From: an uncultured Eubacteriales bacterium
GTDB taxonomy: Bacteria > Bacillota > Clostridia > Christensenellales > Aristaeellaceae
DNA length: 37,138 bases
Reading direction: 5' to 3'
Assembly (NCBI GenBank): GCA_902764915.1
Contig: CACWXY010000039.1
Span: 1 to 37,138, forward strand
The stretch's first letter is position 1. Every line of letters starts with the position of its first letter. Made by a program: the position numbers and the translations under genes. Shown here one piece after another: positions 1-7,982 of this stretch. The notes under the pieces were generated by a model, which saw nothing but the letters and a program-made list of their open reading frames with translations, was not told where the DNA came from and searched no databases.

Positions 1-533
1 TAGCCTCAACTGTGTATTTCGCTTTTCTTGACATAAATGCACCCCCTAAAGCTTACTGGTTTGTGTTTTCCCAGTGTCCACTTCAGGGGGAGCATATCAG
101 TCTGCAAATAGGCACAGAGGCTGTTTTTCATTCCGAAAGAGGCCTTTCTGTCGGGAAAGTGCACAGGCCGTCAGGCGTTTCGGAGGCGGATGGTCAAAGC
201 GCAGAAATAACAGAAAGTCATCAATACCGGGCTTGGCGGTGCTGTCCGGCATGTGGACGCTGCAGCAGTTTCTTTCCATGCTGCTGGCATCGGGCGGTCA
301 TTGCCTTTGTGAACATGGCAGCATGTATCCCGACTGCTGAAAACGCATCCGCCATGAAAAAAAGGTGCGGAGGCATACGTCAGATATACCGTGATTGCCT
401 TCGCGCGGTGAAGGATAGCAAAGGAGGCGATCTTCGGGAACGCCCGCGGTCGGGAAAGACAGAGCGGGCCAGGAAAATGAAAGTACAGGAAAGGGCAGAA
501 GGATACAGGTTGAGGATTTGCGAAAAATGTCTA
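1..533. other. Leading region without a recognisable gene
   Basis: No convincing gene is seen in this stretch. A 212-codon open frame runs from 12 to 650 on the plus strand, but its translation is rich in Cys, Arg and Ser, matches no family I recognise, lacks a ribosome binding site and runs through the promoter of the next gene. Minus-strand frames here are equally unconvincing. It may hold the end of a neighbour lying outside the window or a decayed gene. Confidence 0.5.
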
Positions 534-562
534 TTGACATGGAGAATGACATTTGGTAGCAT
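534..562 (+). promoter_or_regulatory. Sigma-A promoter of the flavin-binding protein gene
   Basis: A perfect -35 box TTGACA lies at 534-539 and a -10 box TAGCAT at 557-562, separated by 17 bases. It is about 100 bases upstream of the start codon at 666, which would give a 5' leader of roughly 95 nucleotides. Inferred from the sequence pattern only. Confidence 0.6.
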
Positions 563-665
563 CCGGGACAATCTTCCAGAAAAAAGGACAAATAATGCGT
601 TCTGCGAGAGACTGGAAGAGAACAAGAAGAACTGTACCCCAAGATCCTGATCAAGGAGGATGCGT

Positions 666-2300
666 ATGAAAAAACTGTTATCCATGATCCTGCTCACAGC
701 GCTTTTGGTGAACGCTGTGGCTGCTTTCGCCGAGGACGGTGTCTTTCAGGGCGAAGCGAACGGCTATGGGGGTCCGATTACGGCGGAAGTGACTGTGGAG
801 GGCGGCAAAATTACCGGACTGACGCTGACGGGTGAACAGGAGACCGAAGCGATCGGCGGACAGGCGCTCGCGCCGCTGACGGAAGCCATTCTGGCCGCCG
901 GTACCATTGATGGCGTAGACGCGTACACCGGGGCGACCTGGACCAGCAACGGCGTATTTGCTGCTGTCCGAAATGCCTTGGGCATCGAAGAGGAATCCGC
1001 AGAAGCAGAACAGGCAGAGGACATATCCGTGAGCGGACTTCGGCATGGTCTCGGTGTGGTTGTCACCCCGCGCCTTGGCCCGGGCAAGGACGATCAGGAA
1101 GTGCCCGTATATTCCTTTAACGTGGTGGTCGCCTATGTGATCTCTGATGCGGATGGACGCATTGCGGATGTGGAAACCGACATACTGGAGATCATTACGC
1201 CGAACCATGACGGGGCGGAGGATAACGCTTTCCCCGGATGGCCCGGCATGAGCTACAACAATGACGCAGACGGCGATGGCAAGGTGGACGGCGTGCTGGA
1301 GCAGACACCGGAAACATTTACGGCCACGCTGCCTGCATTCCGCACCAAGCGTGACCTGGGCGACCTGTACAAGATGAACAGCGGCACATGGACGCAGGAA
1401 ATGAATATTTTCGAGGCGTTCTTCATCGGAAAAACCGCGGAAGAACTCGAGACCTTCTTTGCGCGGCAGACGGCTGCGAACGGCCGGGTGATCCGTGAAG
1501 GCGCGGAGAAGGAAGAGGATCTGGCAAAGTGGAATGCACTGACGGACGAAGAAAAGGCGTATGTGGACGCACTGAGCGGCGCGACCATGTCCCTTTCCGA
1601 CGCGCACGGTGACATCCTCGGCGCGGTCCTCAAGGCACTGGAAAACCAGGAAGCAATCCATGCGGACACTGCTGCTTCCATAGGCATGGGCGTGGTGGTC
1701 ACGCCGCGTCTTGGGCCCGGCAAGGATGATCAGGAAGTGCCTGTGTACTCCTTCAATGTAATCGCATCCGGCGTACTGCTGGATGAAGCCGGGAGGATTG
1801 CCGCCGCGAAGGAAGATATTCTGGAGATCATTACGCCGAACCATGACGGGGCGGAGGATAACGCTTTCCCCGGATGGCCCGGCATGAGCTACAACAATGA
1901 CGCAGACGGCGACGGCAAGGTGGACGGCATGCTGGAGCAGACACCGGATACCTTTACGGCCACGCTGCCCGCATTCCGCACCAAGCGTGATCTGGGCGAC
2001 CTGTACAAGATGAACAGCGGCACATGGACGCAGGAAATGAATATTTTCGAGGCGTTCTTCATCGGAAAAACCGCGGAAGAACTCGAGACTTTCTTTGCGC
2101 GGCAGACGGCTGCGAACGGCCGGGTGATCCGTGAAGGCGCGGAGAAGGAAGAGGACCTGGCGAAGTGGAATGCGCTGACGGACGAGGAAAAGGCGTATGT
2201 GGACGCACTGAGCGGCGCGACCATGTCCCTTTCCGACGCACACGGCGATATCCTCGGTGCGCTGCTGAAGGCTATAGGTCAGGCAACGGCACTGAAGTAA
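666..2300 (+). CDS. Secreted multi-FMN-binding domain protein with tandem repeats
   Basis: Likely extracytoplasmic electron-carrier protein carrying covalently bound FMN. The start ATG at 666 is preferred to ATG 660 because AAGGAGG at 653-659 then sits 6 bases away. Residues 1-23 form a signal peptide ending in an AFA-ED signal peptidase I site, so the protein is exported. Residues about 25-108 are an FMN_bind (NqrC/RnfG-type) domain. Two near-identical 212-residue units follow (about 128-339 and 340-544). All three units carry the ApbE flavinylation motif D-x-x-(S/T)-G-A-T: DAYTGAT with Thr91, DALSGAT with Thr307 and again with Thr519. Each long unit also has a DADGDGKVDG loop resembling a dockerin/EF-hand calcium site. 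ApbE-type attachment of FMN to the Thr of this motif is established for the family; three flavins here is inference. No Rnf, Nqr or ApbE gene lies in the window. The gene appears monocistronic. Confidence 0.85.
   Translation: MKKLLSMILLTALLVNAVAAFAEDGVFQGEANGYGGPITAEVTVEGGKITGLTLTGEQETEAIGGQALAPLTEAILAAGTIDGVDAYTGATWTSNGVFAAVRNALGIEEESAEAEQAEDISVSGLRHGLGVVVTPRLGPGKDDQEVPVYSFNVVVAYVISDADGRIADVETDILEIITPNHDGAEDNAFPGWPGMSYNNDADGDGKVDGVLEQTPETFTATLPAFRTKRDLGDLYKMNSGTWTQEMNIFEAFFIGKTAEELETFFARQTAANGRVIREGAEKEEDLAKWNALTDEEKAYVDALSGATMSLSDAHGDILGAVLKALENQEAIHADTAASIGMGVVVTPRLGPGKDDQEVPVYSFNVIASGVLLDEAGRIAAAKEDILEIITPNHDGAEDNAFPGWPGMSYNNDADGDGKVDGMLEQTPDTFTATLPAFRTKRDLGDLYKMNSGTWTQEMNIFEAFFIGKTAEELETFFARQTAANGRVIREGAEKEEDLAKWNALTDEEKAYVDALSGATMSLSDAHGDILGALLKAIGQATALK
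1047..2297 (+). repeat. Tandem in-frame duplication of about 636 bp
   Basis: Unit 1 spans about 1047-1682 and unit 2 about 1683-2297. Long stretches are identical or nearly identical at DNA level, for example 1191-1262 versus 1827-1898 and the block around 1320-1620 versus 1956-2256. The first about 100 bases of each unit differ more. The near-identity points to recent duplication or ongoing gene conversion. Such a repeat can also be collapsed or expanded in assembly. Confidence 0.9.
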
Positions 2301-2317
2301 TGGTTATGATCCCCTGG

Positions 2318-2345
2318 GGACGGCTGCAGCAGCCGTCCTTTTTTT
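2318..2345 (+). terminator. Rho-independent terminator
   Basis: Stem GGACGGCT (2318-2325) pairs with AGCCGTCC (2331-2338) around a GCAGC loop and is followed by seven T. It ends transcription of the flavin-binding protein gene 18 bases after its stop codon. Confidence 0.9.
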
Positions 2346-2387
2346 GGCAGACAAGCCAGGACGGGACAGGCCGCATTGAATTACGAC

Positions 2388-2427
2388 AACACCCCACAGA
2401 GCCAAGGGCAAGGCTCTGTGGGGTGTT
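2388..2427 (-). terminator. 16-bp perfect hairpin at the end of the minus-strand operon
   Basis: AACACCCCACAGAGCC at 2388-2403 is exactly complementary to 2412-2427, with an 8-base loop. It lies 57 bases beyond the stop of the minus-strand cysteine-rich protein gene. There is no T-run on either strand, so it is a less typical terminator, perhaps an RNA-stabilising 3' hairpin. Confidence 0.5.
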
Positions 2428-2483
2428 AGGATGCAGAAAGGCAGAAGAATCACAGTGGCGCTTTACATGCTGCCGCGTCCGGG

Positions 2484-3131
2484 TCATGAGCCCCATATCA
2501 GCTCCGTCAGGTGCCAGGCGTCCGCTCCGCCTTTCCGTGCGCCGATGACGCAGACATTGCAGTAGCAGGCAACGCGCCGGGTCGTGTACAGAGCGGCGTG
2601 CGCACGCAGACGGGAGTTCCATTTCTCCGGGGGCAGCAGCGTCAGATGGCTGGGCAGGAACGTACCGAAGTAACGCGGTGCTTCCCGCACGTTCTGTGGA
2701 GACGGCGGATGAAAGAGGAAAGTGCCGTCATAGGTTTCGTCGTCCCGGTTTCCGGGCATTTCAACGCAGATGGCATTCATGCGATGCAGGCATTCCCGCG
2801 CTGCGTACTGTAATTCGTGCCGGTTTCTGGCACGGAAACAGTCCTGCAGCGTAATCGCTTCTTTCTGCAGGTCAGGCCAGGGAAAATCCCTGCGGGTCAG
2901 CAGAAATGCCGGAAGGCTGATCTGCGGGATCTCCGGCCGCATCTCTTCCAGCCCATGCATGCAGGTCATGCATACGGTGACAATAGTGTCGCCTTCCCGG
3001 GGCATGTCCCGCGTCACATGGCAGCAGCCGGCCATGCGCACATCCGGCTGAGTCTCCAGATAGGCCCGAAGACGTGCGGCGGTGCGGGGAAAATATTTCT
3101 GATAGTTGCAGCTGGGATAATAGATATACAT
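2484..3131 (-). CDS. Cysteine-rich HdrB/CCG-like protein
   Basis: Putative iron-sulfur or thiol redox protein of 215 residues. The start ATG (3131-3129) shares one base with the stop TGA of the upstream esterase gene (TGATG), which indicates translational coupling and favours this start over one 27 bases further upstream. The N-terminal part resembles the cysteine-rich domain of heterodisulfide reductase subunit B and GlpC-type proteins: YYPSC (Cys8), GCCH (Cys36-37), then CMTC (Cys54, Cys57). A second cluster, CYCNVC followed by a HLTEL stretch near the C terminus, resembles the closing motif of such domains. The spacing CC to CxxC (16 residues) is shorter than in classical CCG domains, so the metal-binding role is inference. 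There is no signal peptide, so it is cytoplasmic. It is the last gene of an operon with a glucosidase and an esterase, an unexpected context for a redox protein. Confidence 0.6.
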   Translation of the reverse strand: MYIYYPSCNYQKYFPRTAARLRAYLETQPDVRMAGCCHVTRDMPREGDTIVTVCMTCMHGLEEMRPEIPQISLPAFLLTRRDFPWPDLQKEAITLQDCFRARNRHELQYAARECLHRMNAICVEMPGNRDDETYDGTFLFHPPSPQNVREAPRYFGTFLPSHLTLLPPEKWNSRLRAHAALYTTRRVACYCNVCVIGARKGGADAWHLTELIWGS

Positions 3132-4420
3132 CAGGATTTCTTCTGCGCGGCCAGCCACTGCATCAGGCTGACATCCTTTCCGCTGATGCGCACAGGCTTT
3201 CCGTCAAAATCCAGGCGACAGTCATCATTGAATACAGGGACCCAGGCAAAATGTCCCAGGTATTCAAAAGGCTCGCCTTTTTCATTCCTGAAAGTGCCGT
3301 GCAGATCAATGATTCTGTCCCAGTAAGTGAAATGGCAGTTCCGGGCGCCCTGTGCCATCAGCCGGCGGTAGGTGGGAACGGCAAACTGCTCTGGTTTGAC
3401 GACTGGATCATTTTTGGCATGAACAAACCAGAGGGGGATATCTTTGAGGCGGGCAATGTCGGAAGCAGTGATGCGCTTGTCCGGCATGGCTTCGCAGATG
3501 GGGAAGCCTGCGGCAAAGGTGTCGGGATAGCTCATCAGCATCCGCATGGTCATGAATCCGCCATTGGAATCGCCGCCAATATAGATGCGGTCCGGGTCAA
3601 TGACATAATGGAAACGGTCAATAAACTCATCGATCAGGTATTTCAGCGCTTCGGTATACATCGACTTTCCGGAATCGCCGTACTGCCCGCTGCCGTCATC
3701 CAGCCACATGGTGTCACACTGTGGGACCAGTACGAAGGCACCGCCGAAGATTGTCTGCATCCAGTCCTCTGTAAACTCCGTGACCTTGTTGCCGGAATAG
3801 GCGACAGGAAGATCCTGGCCGCCCTCACCGGCACCGTGCAGGAAAAGGATCAGCGGTTTGGGCGCATCCAGCTTATTCGGCACAAAGTATCCATAGCGGA
3901 TCGGCAGCTTCGGATGGGTGGATACACCCGGCAGAAACCGCTCAATTTTCGGATTAAACACGCCGGCACAGCGATGGAACACCAGCCCGCACAGTGTGTC
4001 GTCCCCTTCGCCGACAGGGGACGTAAGGGAAATACGGTAATCCTGTACGGTATACCGTCCATGGCCGTTAATGTTCTTGAAGTCGGAAGCCAAAGCCGCT
4101 GAGCACTTCCAGATGGGGCCATACGGCATCTCCAGCGTCACATAGCTGCTCGCTTCTGAAACAGGCTCTCCCTGACGTGTGGACGGATAGACGGACGTCA
4201 CAGGACGATAGCCGCGGCTGGGAACCAGGTGATCACGCTCAATAAAGCTCTTGGGCAGTCGAATCATCTGCCCGTCCTTATCCCTGATCTCCACATAGAC
4301 GGAAAACTGGTCTGCGGTAAGCTCTGCAGGGCTTACCGGGCGCGGCATGCACAGCACCAGCTTGGTGACAAAGGGACCGAAATCCGTGATATCAATGATC
4401 TGATAGTATTGCAGTGCCAT
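3131..4420 (-). CDS. Alpha/beta-hydrolase esterase with N-terminal beta domain
   Basis: Predicted carboxyl or acetyl/feruloyl-type esterase of 429 residues. Residues about 1-150 look like the Ig-like N-terminal domain of Thermotoga EstA-type esterases. The catalytic part follows: LFLHGAGEGG (oxyanion-hole region), the nucleophile elbow GGDSNGG (GxSxG type), HAKNDPVV (likely acidic residue) and a late HFAW or DLHG histidine. The GDSNGG region and IDPDRIYIGG are typical of the polyhydroxybutyrate-depolymerase/esterase group of predicted peptidases. No signal peptide is seen, so it probably acts on imported substrates. The ribosome binding site AGGGAGGAA sits just upstream, in the 15-base gap after the GH3 gene stop. 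Being co-transcribed with a GH3 glucosidase suggests de-esterification of short glycans. The exact substrate cannot be read from sequence. Confidence 0.82.
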   Translation of the reverse strand: MALQYYQIIDITDFGPFVTKLVLCMPRPVSPAELTADQFSVYVEIRDKDGQMIRLPKSFIERDHLVPSRGYRPVTSVYPSTRQGEPVSEASSYVTLEMPYGPIWKCSAALASDFKNINGHGRYTVQDYRISLTSPVGEGDDTLCGLVFHRCAGVFNPKIERFLPGVSTHPKLPIRYGYFVPNKLDAPKPLILFLHGAGEGGQDLPVAYSGNKVTEFTEDWMQTIFGGAFVLVPQCDTMWLDDGSGQYGDSGKSMYTEALKYLIDEFIDRFHYVIDPDRIYIGGDSNGGFMTMRMLMSYPDTFAAGFPICEAMPDKRITASDIARLKDIPLWFVHAKNDPVVKPEQFAVPTYRRLMAQGARNCHFTYWDRIIDLHGTFRNEKGEPFEYLGHFAWVPVFNDDCRLDFDGKPVRISGKDVSLMQWLAAQKKS

Positions 4421-4435
4421 ATTGTGGTTCCTCCC

Positions 4436-6913
4436 TTATATCTCGTAACGGTTGGAGTGAAATATTACGTGAATCAGGCGGGCAACACAGCTGCGAAGTG
4501 TCGGCAGGGAAAGCGTGCCATTCTTCAGTTCTGCCCGCAGGTTTTCATGATCCATCGGCAGTCCTGGCATGACCAGGTCATTCCCTGCCCGCATGCAGCC
4601 GGAAGCTGTGCAGTCAGGGCCTGCGTTGGTAGTTGTCCAGTCGGTCATGATGACGCCGTCGAATCCGAATTCGCAGCGTGCGGCCTTCATGCACAGATCG
4701 TAATTGTTGGCAGCGTGCACGCCGTTGATCAGGTTGTAGCTGGTCATGATGGACAGAGGATGGGACCGGCGGATGGCAATGCCGAAGCCTCTGAGATAGA
4801 TTTCCCGCAGGGCTCTTTCCGAGACAATGCTGTCCGACCGCATGCGGTCATCTTCCTGATTGTTGCATGCAAAGTGCTTGATGGTGGTGCCGCAGCCGGG
4901 GTGCTTCTGCACGCCGTCTGTCATCGCGGCTGCCATGATGCCGCTGATCAGGGGATCTTCCGAATAGTACTCGAAATTCCGTCCGCACAGCGGATCCCGG
5001 TGAATGTTCATGCCGGGCGCCAGCCACAGGCTGATGCTGAAGCGGTTCATCTCTTCCCCGATGGCATCACCGCAGCGGCTGACCAGTTCAGTATTCCAGG
5101 TCTGTGCCAGCATGGTGCCCACGGGCAGTGCGGTACAGAACTGATAGCGTGCGGTGCCCTGGGGCTTTTCACCCCTGTACAGGAATCCGTTTTCCAGGCT
5201 CATTTCGAGCGGGACCGGAAGGATGCGGTCATCCTGTACATAATACGTTCTGGTAAGGCGCAGACCGGCGGGACCGTCTGCCAGGACCATACTGGCAATG
5301 CCCTGTGCTTCCGCACATCCGCTTGTCTCGCCGGCAGAACCCGGAACAGAGATACCTGCGGATCCCAGTGCACTGCCCTGGCCTTTGCCGGGATCACCTG
5401 TGGCGAGCAGTACCAGCTGTTCTTCCGATAAGCCCGCGGCAAGAGCGGCCGCTTCGCTGTCAGGCAGGGGCTCTGTATAGTCCACATCCGGCAGCGGCAC
5501 AGCTGTATACTCGATGACAGGCACTTTCTGACACTCGCTGAGCATCTGCTGATACCGCTTTTCTGCCTGTGCGGAAGGCTGCTTCAGCAGGGAAAGCGTT
5601 TCCTGCAGCGGACAGATCCGTTCTGTCTTCTGATACAGGATGGTCTGCTTCAGCGCAAGACCGGCGGCAAGGCAGCTCTCGCGCAGGGACGGCCCCAGAT
5701 ACAGGCCGTATGTGCCTTCTTCCAGCACCCAGCCGGGGTATGCCTCGTCATAGGAGGCGAGTGCGTCGGCTTCAAAGGACAGACAGAGCGTTTCATGCGC
5801 GCCGGGAGCGAGCTGACGGGTTTTTCCGAAGGCAACCAGTCGGCGTGCTTCCTTTTCCAGCTTTCCGCAGGGCAACTGCGCATACAGCTGTGCGACGGCT
5901 TTTCCCGGAAGCGTACCCGTGTTTTCCACATCCACATATGCCTTTACACTGCCTGTGGGCGTACATGCAACCGTATCCAGGTGCATATGGAAATCCGTGT
6001 AGGACAGTCCCTCACCGAAGCCGTACCGTACCGGCTTTTCAAAGGTGTCAAAATAGCGATATCCCACATAAATGCCGTCCTCGTACCGGGCGTGCAGCGT
6101 ATCACCGTCATTATGCGAAAAATGTGCGGCGGAGGGATAGTCAGCATAATGATAAGCCCAGGTATCCGTCAGATGACCGCTGGGGTTGACATTTCCGCTG
6201 AGCACGGATGCGATGGCGTGACCGCCGGACATGCCCGGCTGCGATACAATGATCAGGCCTTGAATGTTGGAGAACGCATCCATAAAGGACAGATCCATGA
6301 CGCCGCCTGCGTTAATGATGACGATCACCTTTTCGTAGCATGCACAGATGGAACGCAGGGTGTCGTGCTCTGTGTCACTGAGGAGATAGTCCCCTGGCGC
6401 GTTGAGACGGTCCGCGCCTTCTCCTGCGATACGGCTGATCACATAGATCGCGGTATCGGTCTGCGTGGCTTCAATGGCGTCACCGGCCGGGCTGACGAAC
6501 GGCGTGCTGCAATAGGCCTGGAAAAAGCCGTGCCGGGACTGGGCAAGCTGGGCTGCCTTGGCATATATGGCGTCGCGCCAGCGCAGACGGGCTTCATCAT
6601 AAGCCGCGTCGTAACTGCGCAGCCAGTCTTCCGTAGTGATGCAGAAACCGGCATCGCGCATGCCTTCGGCAATGGTTGTACTGTGCCGCTCGTTGACATC
6701 GCCGGACCCGGTACCGCCTTTTATGGTATGGGATGCACCTGCTCCGTACAGTGCGACACGGCTGCCCGGCTGCAGGGGGAGAACGCCGTCATTTTTCAGC
6801 AGAACAATGCCTTCTTCTGCGGCTTCACGGGCGATCCGGGCATGTGCGGTTTCCCAGCTCTGGGGATCGCATGTCAAGGTTCCTGTCAGGAAACGGGGGC
6901 GTATTTTTCTCAT
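4436..6913 (-). CDS. GH3 beta-glucosidase, domain-permuted
   Basis: Family 3 glycoside hydrolase of 825 residues, predicted to release glucose or xylose from the non-reducing end of beta-linked oligosaccharides. The start at 6913 is chosen for AAGGAGAA directly upstream; the frame is open further but without support. The domain order is reversed relative to most GH3 enzymes: the alpha/beta sandwich domain is first (AAEEGIVLLKNDGVLPL; GGTGSGDVN), then the fibronectin-III-like domain (YGFGEGLSYTDF onward), and the TIM barrel comes last (ADGPAGLRLTR; KHFACNN at about residue 679). The nucleophile is the Asp in IMTDWTT, about residue 758. Permuted GH3 enzymes are known from rumen Clostridia. There is no signal peptide, so it is cytoplasmic, acting on imported oligosaccharides. 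It is the first gene of a three-gene minus-strand operon. Confidence 0.92.
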   Translation of the reverse strand: MRKIRPRFLTGTLTCDPQSWETAHARIAREAAEEGIVLLKNDGVLPLQPGSRVALYGAGASHTIKGGTGSGDVNERHSTTIAEGMRDAGFCITTEDWLRSYDAAYDEARLRWRDAIYAKAAQLAQSRHGFFQAYCSTPFVSPAGDAIEATQTDTAIYVISRIAGEGADRLNAPGDYLLSDTEHDTLRSICACYEKVIVIINAGGVMDLSFMDAFSNIQGLIIVSQPGMSGGHAIASVLSGNVNPSGHLTDTWAYHYADYPSAAHFSHNDGDTLHARYEDGIYVGYRYFDTFEKPVRYGFGEGLSYTDFHMHLDTVACTPTGSVKAYVDVENTGTLPGKAVAQLYAQLPCGKLEKEARRLVAFGKTRQLAPGAHETLCLSFEADALASYDEAYPGWVLEEGTYGLYLGPSLRESCLAAGLALKQTILYQKTERICPLQETLSLLKQPSAQAEKRYQQMLSECQKVPVIEYTAVPLPDVDYTEPLPDSEAAALAAGLSEEQLVLLATGDPGKGQGSALGSAGISVPGSAGETSGCAEAQGIASMVLADGPAGLRLTRTYYVQDDRILPVPLEMSLENGFLYRGEKPQGTARYQFCTALPVGTMLAQTWNTELVSRCGDAIGEEMNRFSISLWLAPGMNIHRDPLCGRNFEYYSEDPLISGIMAAAMTDGVQKHPGCGTTIKHFACNNQEDDRMRSDSIVSERALREIYLRGFGIAIRRSHPLSIMTSYNLINGVHAANNYDLCMKAARCEFGFDGVIMTDWTTTNAGPDCTASGCMRAGNDLVMPGLPMDHENLRAELKNGTLSLPTLRSCVARLIHVIFHSNRYEI

Positions 6914-7419
6914 GCTGCCTTTCTCCTTGCTTTTGAAATGAGACTGTCTGGAAACGCATGGGAACAGCGATTGTCTGGCCGTATCCATCCGGTGAGAGGG
7001 GGAGGACGGGAGAGGTTCCCGCGGGCGGAAAACATGGTGGACATGGGCCAGGTCCGCTGCCGCCTGGCGCGGTATACGCAGGCCACTGCCCAAGGTGTCT
7101 TTTTTCATAGAATACCATGGAACCGAACATATGACTACCCATTGGAACACAGAAAATCCCGGGTTCTTTCGGAATCCCTTTTCATTGGGTCAGGCGGCTT
7201 GAATATGAGGAAACCCGGCGTTTGCATGATGCTTGTCAACACAGCCGGTTTTTTCAGATAATTAAGCAGGAATACTGTAAGGGAAGCCGGATATGCTGCA
7301 TTCCTTCGATAAGAGGTTTGTCTGTATGGCATGGAAGCGTCTGCAGTGCAGTCACAGGAAATGCCTGGACGCCATGGGAAGCGAGTCTGCCGGAGTGTGG
7401 CAGGAAAGGAGAGAATGGG
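6914..7419. other. Intergenic region between divergent GH3 and thpR genes
   Basis: About 500 bases with no supported gene. Open frames on both strands are overlaps or extensions of the flanking genes. It should hold the promoter of the minus-strand GH3 operon, for which I could not pick a convincing -35/-10 pair, and the plus-strand promoter listed at 7233. Confidence 0.5.
7233..7262 (+). promoter_or_regulatory. Probable promoter for thpR
   Basis: TTGTCA at 7233-7238 and GATAAT at 7257-7262 are separated by 18 bases, a good sigma-A match. It lies about 155 bases before the thpR start codon. Confidence 0.45.
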
Positions 7420-7929
7420 ATGCGTCTGTTTATTGCACTGGAGCCGTCCGCAGGCTTTCGTCTGGCACTGCAGTACGTGCAGGAACAGCTGCGCCGCGCC
7501 GGGATCGAAGGCCGATACCTGGAGATGGACAATCTGCATATGACACTGGCGTTTATCGGGATGTGGCCGACGGCCGTGACGGACATACTGCCTGCTGTGC
7601 AGGAACCTTTTTCCGTGACGCTTTCACATGTGGGCATGTTTTCCAAAGCCAGAGTCGTATGGGCGGGTATCGAGCCAAGCCACGCACTGGAACAGCTGGC
7701 GGGGCGTGTGCGGGACAGGCTGGATGCGGAGGAAATCCCCTTTGACAGACAGCCCTTTTATCCGCATATTACGCTGATCCGCAAACCGGTTCCCATGGAT
7801 GAAGATGTTCTGAGACGGATACAGGTGCCTTCTGTATCGATGACAGTCAGGGATGTATGCCTGTATGAGTCTGTCCATGAGGCCTGCGGCATGCGCTACA
7901 CAGTGATCGGAAGAAGCCGGAGCGACTAG
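7420..7929 (+). CDS. thpR: RNA 2',3'-cyclic phosphodiesterase (2H family)
   Basis: ThpR/LigT-type enzyme of 169 residues that opens 2',3'-cyclic phosphate ends on RNA to 2'-phosphate; it is cytosolic. It begins MRLFIALEPS, typical of the family, with the signature HxT motifs HMTLAF (His40) and HITLIR (His116) placed symmetrically in the two lobes. The start at 7420 is chosen because AAAGGAGAG precedes it at good spacing and because it gives the usual family length (170-190 residues); an upstream in-frame extension to 7222 has no family similarity. It is followed 53 bases later by a membrane-protein gene with its own ribosome binding site and probably shares a transcript and terminator with it. 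Confidence 0.9.
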   Translation: MRLFIALEPSAGFRLALQYVQEQLRRAGIEGRYLEMDNLHMTLAFIGMWPTAVTDILPAVQEPFSVTLSHVGMFSKARVVWAGIEPSHALEQLAGRVRDRLDAEEIPFDRQPFYPHITLIRKPVPMDEDVLRRIQVPSVSMTVRDVCLYESVHEACGMRYTVIGRSRSD

Positions 7930-7982
7930 AGGCCTATGCCAGGTACAGCTGTATGCCGGATGACAGGAAACGGGGGAAATCG

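Noticed and set aside
12..650. 212-codon open frame at the left end
   Set aside because: Unusual composition, no ribosome binding site, no family resemblance, and it overlaps a good promoter for the next gene.
678..2243. 521-codon minus-strand open frame opposite the flavin-binding gene
   Set aside because: It mirrors the duplicated plus-strand gene; the long frame results from its codon bias and repeat, and the plus-strand protein has clear motifs and a signal peptide.
5795..7261. 488-codon plus-strand open frame opposite the GH3 gene
   Set aside because: A shadow of the GH3 coding sequence; its translation has no recognisable motif while the minus strand has all GH3 signatures.
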